Below are positions 20,486 through 31,362 of a stretch of 64,000 nucleotides of DNA, piece by piece (the first letter of the stretch is position 1; each line of letters begins with the position of its first letter). Location: contig OZ020261.1 in NCBI GenBank assembly GCA_963971285.1, positions 434,001-498,000 on the forward strand. Direction: 5' to 3'. The notes under the pieces were generated by a model. It saw only the letters and a list, made by a program, of their open reading frames with translations, was not told the origin of the DNA and searched no databases. The position numbers and the translations under genes are program-made. This DNA comes from Astropecten irregularis. Taxonomy: Eukaryota; Echinodermata; Asteroidea; Paxillosida; Astropectinidae.

Positions 20486-20850
20486 TAAAGGGCATCTAGG
20501 ACTACAACAAACCAAAACAGAAATTTTCACAGATTTACACTTTTACTGGGTAAAAGACGGTTATTTGGTAGAAATATAGGCTTACTGTAAAAATGTTTTT
20601 GCCTGAAATACTGTATTTATCCTGAAAAGAGTAAAACCAAACACCAAAACATTTTTTGATCTTGGAAAGATAAAAAATGAGACAGCTATTTGAGTATTCC
20701 CACACAATTTGGCGTAATAATTTGCAACATTTTTTTCCGTTTTCTACTGTTGGCAATGATTAATTGAGCTGAAAATTTCACAGATTTTTTTTTATTCTAT
20801 GATACATTCATTGTAAATCAAATTATGAGCAGCCTGCAGCTGCTCTGTCA
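20486..20850. mobile_element. TTAA-site MITE copy 3 (diverged)
   Basis: Follows TTAA at 20482-20485. Contains ccaaaacagaaattttcaca, cctgaaatactgtatttatc and ctgaaaatttcacagattt in family order. The right end is not clear. Confidence 0.5.
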
Positions 20851-21044
20851 CATTTACTGATGTTGTACATTATATGCCGTTTAATTTAGCAATGAATATC
20901 ATATGAAAATTGGGGTGGTAATCTTGTTTTAATTACCAAAGAAGTCTTGTGATATCAAGATAAGCTTATAAATTTGTTTTAAAGGGTTGTTATGAAATTG
21001 GCTTGAAGCGTCAGTTGCTAACTTTTTTTAACAGTAATTATTCA

Positions 21045-21280
21045 TTTTAAAGTGAACAAAGAAAAATTGACTGGAGCAGGATTTGAACCGCCGACCTCCT
21101 GAATACCGTACAGGCGCTCTACCAACTGAGCTATCCAGCCCTACGTTGGTGGTGTCCCACATAGTCAATTATCTTTCTTCGTTTAGCAGTCAGAAGCCAT
21201 GAAACCACGCACACACCACCTCAAAGAGGATGGCTTTTTAATTAATATAATCATCAAATAACCACAAGGGAAACTGACTG
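21045..21280 (-). mobile_element. Full-length 'gactggagc' tRNA SINE with 9-bp target duplication
   Basis: The direct repeat aattattca flanks it at 21036-21044 and 21281-21289. On the minus strand it reads: leader with cccttgtggttatttgatga, ggacaccaccaac, tRNA-like unit (A box TAGCTCAGTTGG, B box GGTTCAAATCC), then tttttctttgttcacttt. It shows the monomer arrangement from which the inverted dimers derive. Confidence 0.75.
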
Positions 21281-21925
21281 AATTATTCACTCAACATGTT
21301 CAAGTCAGTAATTTAACTGTTTTATTGATGTTGTTTTTGACTAATTATAATGTACAGTCAGGAATGAGTAAATAATATCCATCTGTAGAAATGTTTATTG
21401 TATACATATTGCAGCCTCACTGTCATTACACTGTACATTTAATAGCCAGATGTTGGTAGTTATTAAATACTTACTGTTTATTAACAATGTATGCTTGTAA
21501 GTTCTGTACAAATTGCACTCACTGTGTGTTCACTTGAGCGCTGCACTATGACCTTGTCCTTGCAAGTATCATAATACATTTTGCATTATTATAAGTGCAC
21601 TGTAGTCTGGTAGTGTTATAATTAGGGTTTATGTACCCGTTAAATGCATTATAAACATGTAACTTTGTCTTGCAAGTGACAAAACATTGCACACTAATGT
21701 GCAAGCAGCAAGTTATAAGTAAATTAGTTTTTAAAAGCATGTGTCACGCATAATTTAAAGGGCCAATGTATGGGACTTGCTAATATGCACACATTTGTTT
21801 TCATACATAAACTATACGTATTATACAGTAAATGTGCGTGTACAGTGTATAATGTATTGATTACATGTTCATGTGCACTGTCCATTCTAAACCCTCCTAC
21901 TTTAGTTTTAGTGTTTATGTTTGAC

Positions 21926-22420
21926 CTGGGGTGCGTTCCGCTTGCGCGAACATGTCTCAACGTTTGCGGCAACGTTTGCGTACAACCGGAACCGATTGTG
22001 AGCGCGCGTGGAACACAACCGTAAAATGGCGGTGTCCAGTCGTAACCAAGATGGCGTCGAATGCCTGCAGCGTCCAAAATAATTGATGAAGTTTCTGATA
22101 GTACTTGTACTGCAGCATATCATTAAGTACCAATTATCTATGGTGCAATTTGTGAAGTACTTAATAAATTTTCAACCTTAAAAACTGCAGTTTTTACTTT
22201 CGTCCCCAAAAAAATTACGTCGTCTGCTTACCGTTCTGCCATCTTGGAAATATCGACCATTTTTAAATGACATGCAAACATTCGCGAACATCTCAGAAAT
22301 ATGTTCGCCGACTGTTGCTAACACCCGCCAACGTTAGTGGCGCACAAGTCGTTCCACCCGAAATTGTTTGCAAACGTTGGCAAACGGTGGCAACGTTCGC
22401 GCAAGCGGAACGCACCCCAG
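21926..22420. mobile_element. MITE with 26-bp perfect GC-rich inverted ends
   Basis: The left end begins ctggggtgcgttccgcttgc and the right end is its exact complement, finishing gcggaacgcaccccag. Subterminal acgtttgcg motifs repeat in both orientations. No frame of transposase type. A related copy is at 63404-63694. Confidence 0.75.
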
Positions 22421-23994
22421 ATGACCAGTGGTGCAATGCAATAAACCAGTGCCAAGACCTGAGACACTAACCAAGGCTATTTTCATGTTGCCTTGCTACA
22501 ATTAAAATTCCTTGGTATTTGTATGTATGGCGATGTTTTGAAAGTAAGCTAGATAAATATGGTAATTTAGGATTGAATAATTAATATTTAACAAGAAGAG
22601 TTACATACACCTGTACATGTAGTATTGTGGTCGATTTCACAAAGATTTGCGATTCATCTTAGTTGTTCATGTTTCCATAGCGGCTAGTATTGTGACATCA
22701 CACTTTGCTTAGCAATTAAAATTGATGCGTACGCATGTTAAGATCTGTCTATTTAAGTAGCCTTTCGTGAAATTGAGCCATGTACACATACATGTATGCA
22801 GCCAGTCTACATGTACTACACTACATGTATATTGCACGCAGAGCTCTGTTGAATTTTATGAAGACGGTGAATGCGTTGGACTTGGACTCAGCACTCTGTG
22901 CAAACCTTGGAAGAATCCCAAGCAGATGACGTACTTCAAAATTTCCCCTGTGGGTTCGACAGTCCTGGCAGTAGGAATACTACCTAGGCATGGAGGGAGG
23001 ATAAATTTATAACCGACTGCTGTGTTATTTTAACTTCATGTAGCATTTTGGAGAGCCTCGAGTGATAAGGGCATTCAGTGTGCAGTGTGTATACATATAC
23101 ACTGTACGTGCATCTGCACATCTGCTGAACTTTGCTTATTATATTTAACTAGTACACACGTTCTAAATGAAAGCTTACAGAATGTGCAGTAATTACATGT
23201 ACTGTCCCTGGCCTTCATTTCAATAAAAATGAGGAAAGCTGCAAATTGCTCTCCTTAAATCAATGTAGAGAATTTTCAAGAGTGATTTGCTCTCGCAAAA
23301 GGTTTTTAAGGGTTTTATTTTAGGCCTACTGTAATGACTGTATGGCCCTTCTGAAATGGTGCATACACTTGTGTATTTTGTAGATATTGTGGAAGCTTTT
23401 TATTTTTACAGAACATTGGCCGAGCACCCATCTGAAATATGTTGCACCAAATGTAGTACATATAGGAGCAACTGTCACATCTAATCATAACACCCACCGG
23501 GTTTTGAAGGATGATGCTTGTACCCTCTCGCTCAGTCTGTCTCTGTTTAGCCAATGCCACCCTGTGAAAATATGCATACCTACCACTTAGGCATCCCCCA
23601 TCCCAACCTTCATCCTCAATGAAATAGAATTCTGTAAGAAGAAAAATTGCGTTTCCGGTCATGCTGGTATTGAAGCGCTTGATTTAGGCCTTCATCAAAG
23701 ATACTGTAACTGGTAGTATAGCGCTGCAAGTGGCGCAAGATACACAGCCCAAAAAGTGAAGTATCATTTTGCCGCCATTTTAGTAAGGAACAGAGCTTTT
23801 TCTGATGTTATCAAACTCTGCAAATTCAACTGTTGTAAGATGAAACTGTCACCCGAATAATTTTTATATTCATTATGAAGGCCTAGATTATTAATATTTA
23901 TTTGGCCAGAATCACACACAAAATAAAAAAAAAACAGTTAATATGGCTTACTAAAGTCCACAAAACAGTACTCACACTTTGTCTGATCCAGCTT

Positions 23995-24471
23995 GAACAT
24001 GATATAATAAATCTGTGAAAATTTGAGCTCAATCGGACATCTGAGTTTAAGATGAGAAAACAGTGAAAACCCGTCTCAGTTTTTCTTATAAAATATAAAG
24101 AGTGGTTTTGATCTTATCTCAAGATCAAAACTGTTTTCAGTCTTTTGTTTTATTCATTTCTGGATAAATACACCATTTCAGGCAGAAATATTTTAACGGT
24201 ACATGTATGTTTCCTCGGCACAATCTTCATCCTGAAAGTTAAACTTAAATTTGTGAATATTTCTGTTTGGGTAACTTGCAGGGATGAGATTTTCTTTTTT
24301 GGATTTCAGATTTTTTTCCTCACAGGCTGTGTATAAAAGTACAGCTGAGATTTTTAGATTTCAGACTTTCTATGCTCCATGTTCTAAAGCTGTTTTCAGA
24401 CATTTTTATCATTGGTCAATCTCATCCCTGATGTTACATGTACCAATCCTGTACTACATGTACATGTACCT
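23995..24471. mobile_element. TTAA-site MITE copy 4 with a nested MITE
   Basis: Family interior gataaatacaccatttcagg and gatcttatctcaagatc. The right end tacct is followed by TTAA at 24472-24475. A 152-bp insert at 24279-24430 has perfect 13-bp inverted ends CAGGGATGAGATT and AATCTCATCCCTG. The left end of the outer copy is truncated. Confidence 0.65.
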
Positions 24472-24991
24472 TTAAGGCTAACCATCAGTTTTATCAAGAG
24501 TGAACTTGTACATGTATGTAGGCCTAGTGCCTACATTATGCGTATGCTTTGATACTGTAAACGTATGAATTATTTAGTTTGGCCTACAATACTACTAGTC
24601 TACTACATTGTACACTGTATCCATGAATGACATTGAATGTGGACTGCATACATGTATATCTCTGTGTGCATCTTCACAAATTATGCCAAGTCCCATTCAA
24701 GTCTACCTTTACTTGAGACGTGAGTGATGGTACACATTGTACATTCAAATTACTACTGTACACCTTTACTTCCTGCTGGTAAGGAATTTGGGTCTTGTTA
24801 GGCATGTCAGGGACAAGGCCAGTTCCTTCCTCTGCTGTCATTGCTGTGACATTGTAACAAGTCCTGTGATGCCAGAGCAAGGTGCAGGATTACTATGGAT
24901 TTTGTTGTTTACATGAAATGTACCCAAAGTAGACATGTAAGAAAATTGCATGTCAGGAACTGGTGTATTGCAACCTTTGTGGACAATACCT

Positions 24992-25245
24992 GGGACCAAT
25001 TTCATGGAGCTGTAAAGCACAAAAAATTGCTTAGCACAAAAAAAACACGAACCACCATTAAAACAAATTCATGTTACTTTCATGATTGATCAGCGAACAA
25101 CAGCCATTTGAAGAACAATCACAAGTGATGCAGCATGTATAATACATGTGTGGAAATTTGGTTGATTAATGCTGTTTTTGCTAAGACAGAAATTTATGGT
25201 TCTAAAGGTAATTTCTGTGCTAAGCAGGACTGGTGCAATTGACCC
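24992..25245. mobile_element. 'gggccaatttcatagagctg' MITE copy
   Basis: The left end gggaccaatttcatggagct is intact; the right end is degenerate (gtgcaattgaccc). The interior gatcagcgaacaacagccat matches the well-preserved copy at 54578-54819. Confidence 0.6.
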
Positions 25246-26289
25246 CTGTTGTAAATTTATATCAGAACCAAACACAGGTATTTTTGTTTGTTTGCATTTC
25301 TGGGGTTTTTAAAGGAGGTACATGTACTTGTTCAAATTTGGCTTGCAGTTACTGTAGGAAACAAATAATGAAACCTTGACATGTACATGTACACGTATAC
25401 ATGTATAAACTGTATATTGTACATACAGTACCGCCCACAAATCACGCTGCTCAATGCACGCTATTAGTGAACGGCCGCACGCTCGCACGTTGCACGCTCA
25501 AGAATCACAGGGCTTCTTAAACGTTTATACAATGTGCCTAATCCACACGATACACGATGTCAACCACACATTTGCATAACTAGTAGCGTGTATCGTGTGG
25601 ACCTTACACGCACGGCACGGACAATGTGCTGCTACTTAATCTTCACAGCCAGACATCATGTATTGACACCTTCTTTTGAGTTAATCTGCAGACAATTACA
25701 ATCGTCCACTTGTGGTTTATTGTTGTCTCCAACAGTAATTGGGGAGTATTGTGCGTTCACCCATGGTTCACCAAACAAGTTTGGCTGCATTTTCTTGTGG
25801 GTTTTTTCCCACAGGGACTTCTCTGTGACATGCATTATTTTTCTCCCTCAAGAAGTACATTCCGATCCCCGGCTGGAAATTATTTTTTGAGCTTGCAAGG
25901 GACTAATTGGTACCATTCTCTTTGCGACCAGCATTATTTTCTTCTCCAACAATTATTTAATTTGTGTGTGTACATTTTGCACTTTGTAAAAATCTTAATG
26001 GTAAGTGTCTGAGAAATTTGTCAGACCGCAAAGTTTACCATCGGATATGAATAAGTATCTGAACATTTTTGCCCGCCGATCGACCAAAGTTTGTGTCGGT
26101 CCTATACAAACTTAGAAGTGGGGACATCTGTTTGGGGAAAATTTAGGAGATTGGGGACGTGGTTTCCTGATATTTTTCTGTCCAATAATCAAACGTCCTG
26201 ACTCCTGATCGAGTGATGTTTTCGCTTTTACTTAAAAATAATTGTTGCGAGATCCCAAAAATATTCCGACCGTCCGGCCTTTCAAAATA

Positions 26290-26660
26290 GGCCCAGGCCT
26301 ATCACACGTTTTATTTTCCTAATCAGGTAAATCTGACTTGAAATTCAATCAGTTATTTTGTCCGGGACAAGTAGAAACATAATTTTCACGTACCAGTATA
26401 CTTGTCTGGCCTGATAAAATAATCATAAAAACCTTCCGAAAGCGACGATCTCAATGAAGATCCAAAACGTAAACATTGGCGCTGGCGTCAAGCCATGCCG
26501 CACCGAATAGTCAGCCAGCCATCTCGAAGCTTCTGTGACTGGTAACCGCGCGCTTTTTGTATAGGGTATTCATTGCATGCAATGTACCGCGTACCAGCGA
26601 AGTAATGTCGTAACACGTGGAGGCGCAAGCAAGACAGGAAGCACATGGTGTGAAAGGTGC
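26290..26660 (+). repeat. Promoter-like repeat module, copy 1
   Basis: Order of landmarks: aaatctgacttgaaattcaatcag, gaaagcgacgatctcaatga, tggtaaccgcg, accagcgaagtaatgtcg, CACGTG (26614-26619), ggaag. Copies at 29160-29480 and 36720-37025 keep the same order and orientation. Confidence 0.55.
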
Positions 26661-29159
26661 AGACCAGTAAAATAGGCCCAAATCGGTCCGCGGAGCTCAT
26701 TCATTTTCTGTAAAATCTTTTCTCTTAAAGCGTCTGGTGAGCCCTACTTGGAAAGTGGAACCTGAAAACCAGAGTTTGGCCTTTCACCTTGGAGCCGTTT
26801 GGATGAAATCAGGCCCTAAATTCGCTCTATTTTTGCCCTGTAGTGGAGGGGTACCATTTTGGGTCTGGCACGTTTTAGGGGTATTTTTCTTTGAATGTAC
26901 TTTTCGGGAAAAATTCATAGGTTACCCTATAGAAAAGAAAATTGAAAAGAAAATGCAAATTTAAGTTTTCACCTTTATTTTGCCGTATTGGTCAGAAACT
27001 TCTGAGTAGTTTTAATAATTTTTTTTAATTGGCCATTTCGTGGGAGCCTATGAGAATTTATTTAGTGGTCTGCACCCTGAACGTGAGATCGTTTTTATTT
27101 TTGAATAAACATCGCTGGAGATCAGAGAAAGATTTTCAAATTTCAGAAAACCGGGAGAAACTCAAAATTGTAACTGATTTGGTGATGTTTGGCTAATCTT
27201 ATGTAGGCCTTTTCCCAAATGTCAACCTTTCTTTATTGTAAATTTGATTGCCTGTTCGTATTTGTACGGTTGGGGGTTACAAGATGCGATTGTCCGATTA
27301 AAACAAAATAAATTATGATCACTGCCAACAAACTTAATGCGATCGATTATATGCAGCCTTAAACGGTATTCGTGTTGTGTTCCGTTATTATTTTCCTGGT
27401 ATTTACCATTAATAGTATCATTTTCAGGCTCGGCAATTGTTTCGAAAACTGTGAGGTTTCTCACGTTCTCCGTACACGTATCGTGAATCCGATCCGAGTT
27501 CGACGGAAGCTGACTAACCACACCAACCAATGCGTGGCGTTTTATGTATATAACGCTTCCATGGATTGGTCAACATCCAAAACGTAGCAAGTAAGAAATT
27601 TTGCCATTGGCTTGCCGATCCCATGAGTCATAGTGTGCAATTTGGGACTTCCCCGTGAGCATGCAATCTCGACGTGCCACGCGGTCTTATTTTAGTCAGC
27701 TGCCCGAGTTGTTGTTGCGAGCAGAGTGTTTTGTACAGTATTATTGATACTGGGAATAAGACAAATAAACGCTGCACGTGCAGCGCAGTCGGGACCTGGG
27801 CGCGATTTAAAAAAAAATCGCGACCTGGGCGACACGGAACAAATGCTATACATGTACATTACCAATATAATACCGTACGATGACCCAGTAATAAACATTA
27901 TAAAACTGTGAACATTATGTTGGCCAGCCGTACTCTTTAAAAAAATTTTTAGGAGTGGATATTATCATGCAACCTTTTCAATACATCAGTTCAGTATGGT
28001 GTCCAGTAAATATTAACACGTTTCATTGTCTTTTTTAGTATTGCAGATAACAAGCCGAATGTCCATGTAGCACCAGTGCCCGCGAACGATCGACCACATT
28101 CATCATAAAGTAGTTTTCCCTCGATCGAAAATGCATGTAGTGCATTTGTACTGTGACGCATTTTGCGTTGTCCTCAGATGTACTCAAATAATTTAAATAC
28201 CATCGTATTGTATTTTATATACTTTTTAAACAAACATTATGTAAAATGTAACCATATCTATCAATCCTTTGTTTTATTGCAGCATGTTTGAAAAATAAAT
28301 TTCACCATTTTACTTTTGGGCTATTTTGGTTTTTAATAATGTGAAAATGTAAAGTGTAATTCGTGTTTACAAATTGGCATAATTTATCTCCGAATGACTG
28401 AATTGTAGGCCTACTTGGTCCATGCATGGATTAATCTATAGCTCCATGGTCCATGGTAATAATGTTATGTTCATCGATGTTTCACAGATTTAGAGTTAGA
28501 CTTAAGCTCAGGCATTTACATTTTTCACGAATATAAATTGTTTATTGAAATTGTTTGAATTGTGTGGACTTATTTCAATCTACATTTATTAACCTCTAGT
28601 AATAGCCAAAGAATACATGTATTTTTTTTTAAAGGCGCCGGCCTTTGATAGCACGATTTACCCACCTTGGTATAGATTGTACCTTTCGGATGAAAACAAA
28701 CTTGGAATTTTATCCTAAAGTTTACCAGACTTATATTTTACCTAAAACACAAAAACTGCCGACTTCTCTACATCATCAAACTGGTCAGTCTGCCTGTTTA
28801 CAAAGAAACACACACTATCTTATACGTTGTATTAACGCCATATCACCTAAGGTAAAACCAGTTTTTGAGGGAGATAAAATAATGCAGAGATTGAGTCAGC
28901 AAAGTGGCTAAAAAATGTATTCTCAGCTACGGGGAAATTTAATGTTGGAGAGCAAAACAACGCATAGGCCTAGGTCGCAAAGAAAATGGTACCAAGTGCC
29001 AGGCTCAGTAATAAATTTTCAGCCGGGGAATTCCGAATTTTTCGAGAACATTTATATTTTTCGCTCCAAAAAAATAATCCTCAGCTGGAAATGGGGCCGT
29101 TGTGATCTGCGTTGTTTTGTTCTCCAAGTAATTCCCGGCCGACATGTAATACGTGTTTC

Positions 29160-29480
29160 CCATTGAAGCGTAAATCGCATTTTCCTTATCAGCTTAATTT
29201 TACTTCAATGTTGGTCAGTTATTTTCTGCTAGTTACATGTACATGTATCAAAGTCGAAACCCACTTTCCACACACTCGTGAAAAGCCTACCGAAAGCGAC
29301 GATCGCATTGAAGGGGACATAAACATCACGTCCGGTGTACATGTATTTACACAGTCCTCCTGGCCATTTCTCGAAACTTCCCAAACTGGTATCCGCACGC
29401 GTAATGAGTCACGATGTCAAAGCAGACGTGCACCAGCGAAATAAAGTCTCGACCACGTGTAACCCGGAAGCCTCCATTCC
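29160..29480 (+). repeat. Promoter-like repeat module, copy 2
   Basis: Same landmarks as 26290-26660: aaatcgcattttccttatca, gaaagcgacgatcgca, tggtatccgcacg, caccagcgaaataaagtc, CACGTG (29454-29459), cccggaag. Downstream, 29556-29594 is a 13-codon ATG frame ending at a possible donor GCG|GTAAGA; weak. Confidence 0.55.
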
Positions 29481-30354
29481 TGGCCCTTGTGTCTAACGTA
29501 ACATCGTAGACACAACGTGCGTTATGTGGTACATGTCGTAAAGTAGCATTCGATAATGGCTATTGTAGCAGGTGGCTTTGGTAGAGGTTTTGCGGTAAGA
29601 AATCCTCTTTTAACCACACAAAAAGCTACAAGTTTTACAGTCGTTAGTCTAACTTTTAACATCAAAAAAGCCATTCACGCTTTGCAAGTCCGCTCATGAG
29701 CGACTCTGAAAATGTCAAAAATACATACATAATAATATATCCAGAACGGCCGGTCGAATTTAGCCGACCCATGGCCAACCAAACAATTTTACAAAACAGG
29801 TATCAGCATGTGCGCAAGCACGATTTCCCGAGTCGAAAAAAAAATCTCCTGCGGCAACAATATTCGATCTCCGCCAATTCGAAACCGATTTTTACCGTTC
29901 AAAAAATGTTATCAAAAACCTCTTAACAAATGGAAAGATTATCACATTTATATCAACCAAAGTTTCAATTTTTTGAAAGCAAAATATTCTACACATTTTT
30001 CAGGCAAAGTGCCTCTGGGTAAGGCTTTGTTTGTTTAACACTGATTACGATCTTAATCCTCCTAAGCATCCAATTTATGGGCGTCCAGACCAGACAAAAC
30101 TCGGGTTGGTTTTCAAAAGAAGGTGTACAATCATGACTGTGACTCCAGTGTGCATTATAATGCTTGTGTGTATCGTGTTTGTTGTCGCACGATACTAGTT
30201 AAAGCTTGCGGTTTGCATTTGAGCGGCGGCTTAAACGTTTATTGTCTTGCGTGTATCGTGTAATCCACACGTTATTTTTCGTGTTCAGCAGACGCGATAC
30301 ACGCGCACGCTAATATAGTGTATCGTGGGCGCCTGACTTTTGGGCGGTACTGTA

Positions 30355-31362
30355 TGTACATATTGTACACAAGACCCTGAACCCTGATACATGTACATGT
30401 ATGTATCCCTGGGCAAGGTCACTGACGCTCTAAAGGAAAAATGCTAATTGGTGTTACTATTGCATGTAATCAAAGACCTTTTCACACTAGATCTCCTTTT
30501 CAATCCATGTTGAAACCAACCGGGATCCACCCCGGTTCAGCCCGGCAAGTTTTTGAACCGGATCGAAGAGACGCACATTCACACTACATACAAATATGAA
30601 CGTGTCACACGGCCCAAAAATGCAGTTTGGAACCGGGTTGAGATTTTCAACCCTGATCCCTACCAGGGTTGATTTCGATCCAGCTAGGATCACCCTCAGC
30701 GAGAGAATTACACAAATTTGATCAAAACATCCAAAAATAGGTAGATTTTTATATTTAAAAAAAAAATAGTCTAGTTCGTAAAAATTTTAATCTCCCATAC
30801 ATTTTTTAATACACCAATAACACATTGGCAAACTCTCATCTGTTTTCAATATCCGTTTTACTACGTCTTTAAGCAGCTCTATGAAACTGGCCCATGGAGT
30901 GTTAACACAAGATTACTACTACTAGTGCAAGCCTTCTGACAGTTTTAAAAACCATTGACACCGTACACAGTACACAGTGAACTTTATCTTTATTTTCTAA
31001 ATCTGCATTAAAAAGACAGCAGATCAAAACGTCTTCTTGATTGTCATATTGAATGACAAACCAATCAACCAATTAAAACTCAGGTTCGCCCAAGTATTTC
31101 ACGAAGATTAAATTTGGCATCTTAGAGGGCGCTGTTCGCTTAGCTGCCTGTGTTTTTTATCCTGTCTGTCTGCTCCAATTTTAATCCGTCTTTTTATCAA
31201 CTTATATTTGACATCCATGTTTGTATTTGATCGTAATGTGTTGAGGGGAGTTTTGTGTCACTTTGTGGGTGATTATTTTGTGTCGTCGATGTTGGAAACC
31301 GAACTTTCATGTGAGTACATGTACTGTGAACTTTTGAATGTCTACATACACACCACATAAAC
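30355..31362. other. Intron stretch and LINE leader
   Basis: 30480-30720 is an imperfect palindrome rich in accgggat/atcccggt motifs (ccggttcagcccgg). 30860-30897 is a remnant of the 'aatttcatagagctg' MITE. From about 31110 the sequence is probably the LINE 5' UTR; the true 5' end could not be fixed. Confidence 0.4.

Larger units (their letters stand above)
22421..25423. other. Presumed intron with small repeats
   Basis: No exon recognised. Contains a short MITE at 22630-22780 (gtcgatttcaca ... cgtgaaattgagcc), TACATG-rich patches (22600-22830, 24440-24480), a TTAA-site MITE with a nested MITE (23995-24471) and a 'ggccaatttcat' MITE (24992-25245). Confidence 0.5.
25424..30354. mobile_element. 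4.93-kb element with terminal inverted repeats
   Basis: The end TACAGTACCGCCCA (25424-25437) is mirrored at 30341-30354. Inside each end, clusters of the motif cacgatacacg/cgtgtatcgtg recur in both orientations (25540-25600 and 30165-30330), as transposase-binding subterminal repeats do. The flank tgtaca occurs on both sides, but the surroundings are TACATG-rich, so this is weak. No frame inside resembles a known transposase. The interior holds two copies of a CACGTG-bearing module (26290-26660 and 29160-29480). Confidence 0.55.

Noticed and set aside
27222-27530. 102-codon minus-strand frame within the 4.93-kb element, considered as transposase remnant
   Set aside because: No DDE/D pattern, no zinc finger, no similarity I can recognise; length is within chance for AT-rich DNA.
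29556-29594. 13-codon ATG frame (MAIVAGGFGRGFA) ending at a possible donor
   Set aside because: Phase 0, unlike exons A-D, non-AG exon end, very short, and just downstream of a dispersed repeat; not enough support for an exon.
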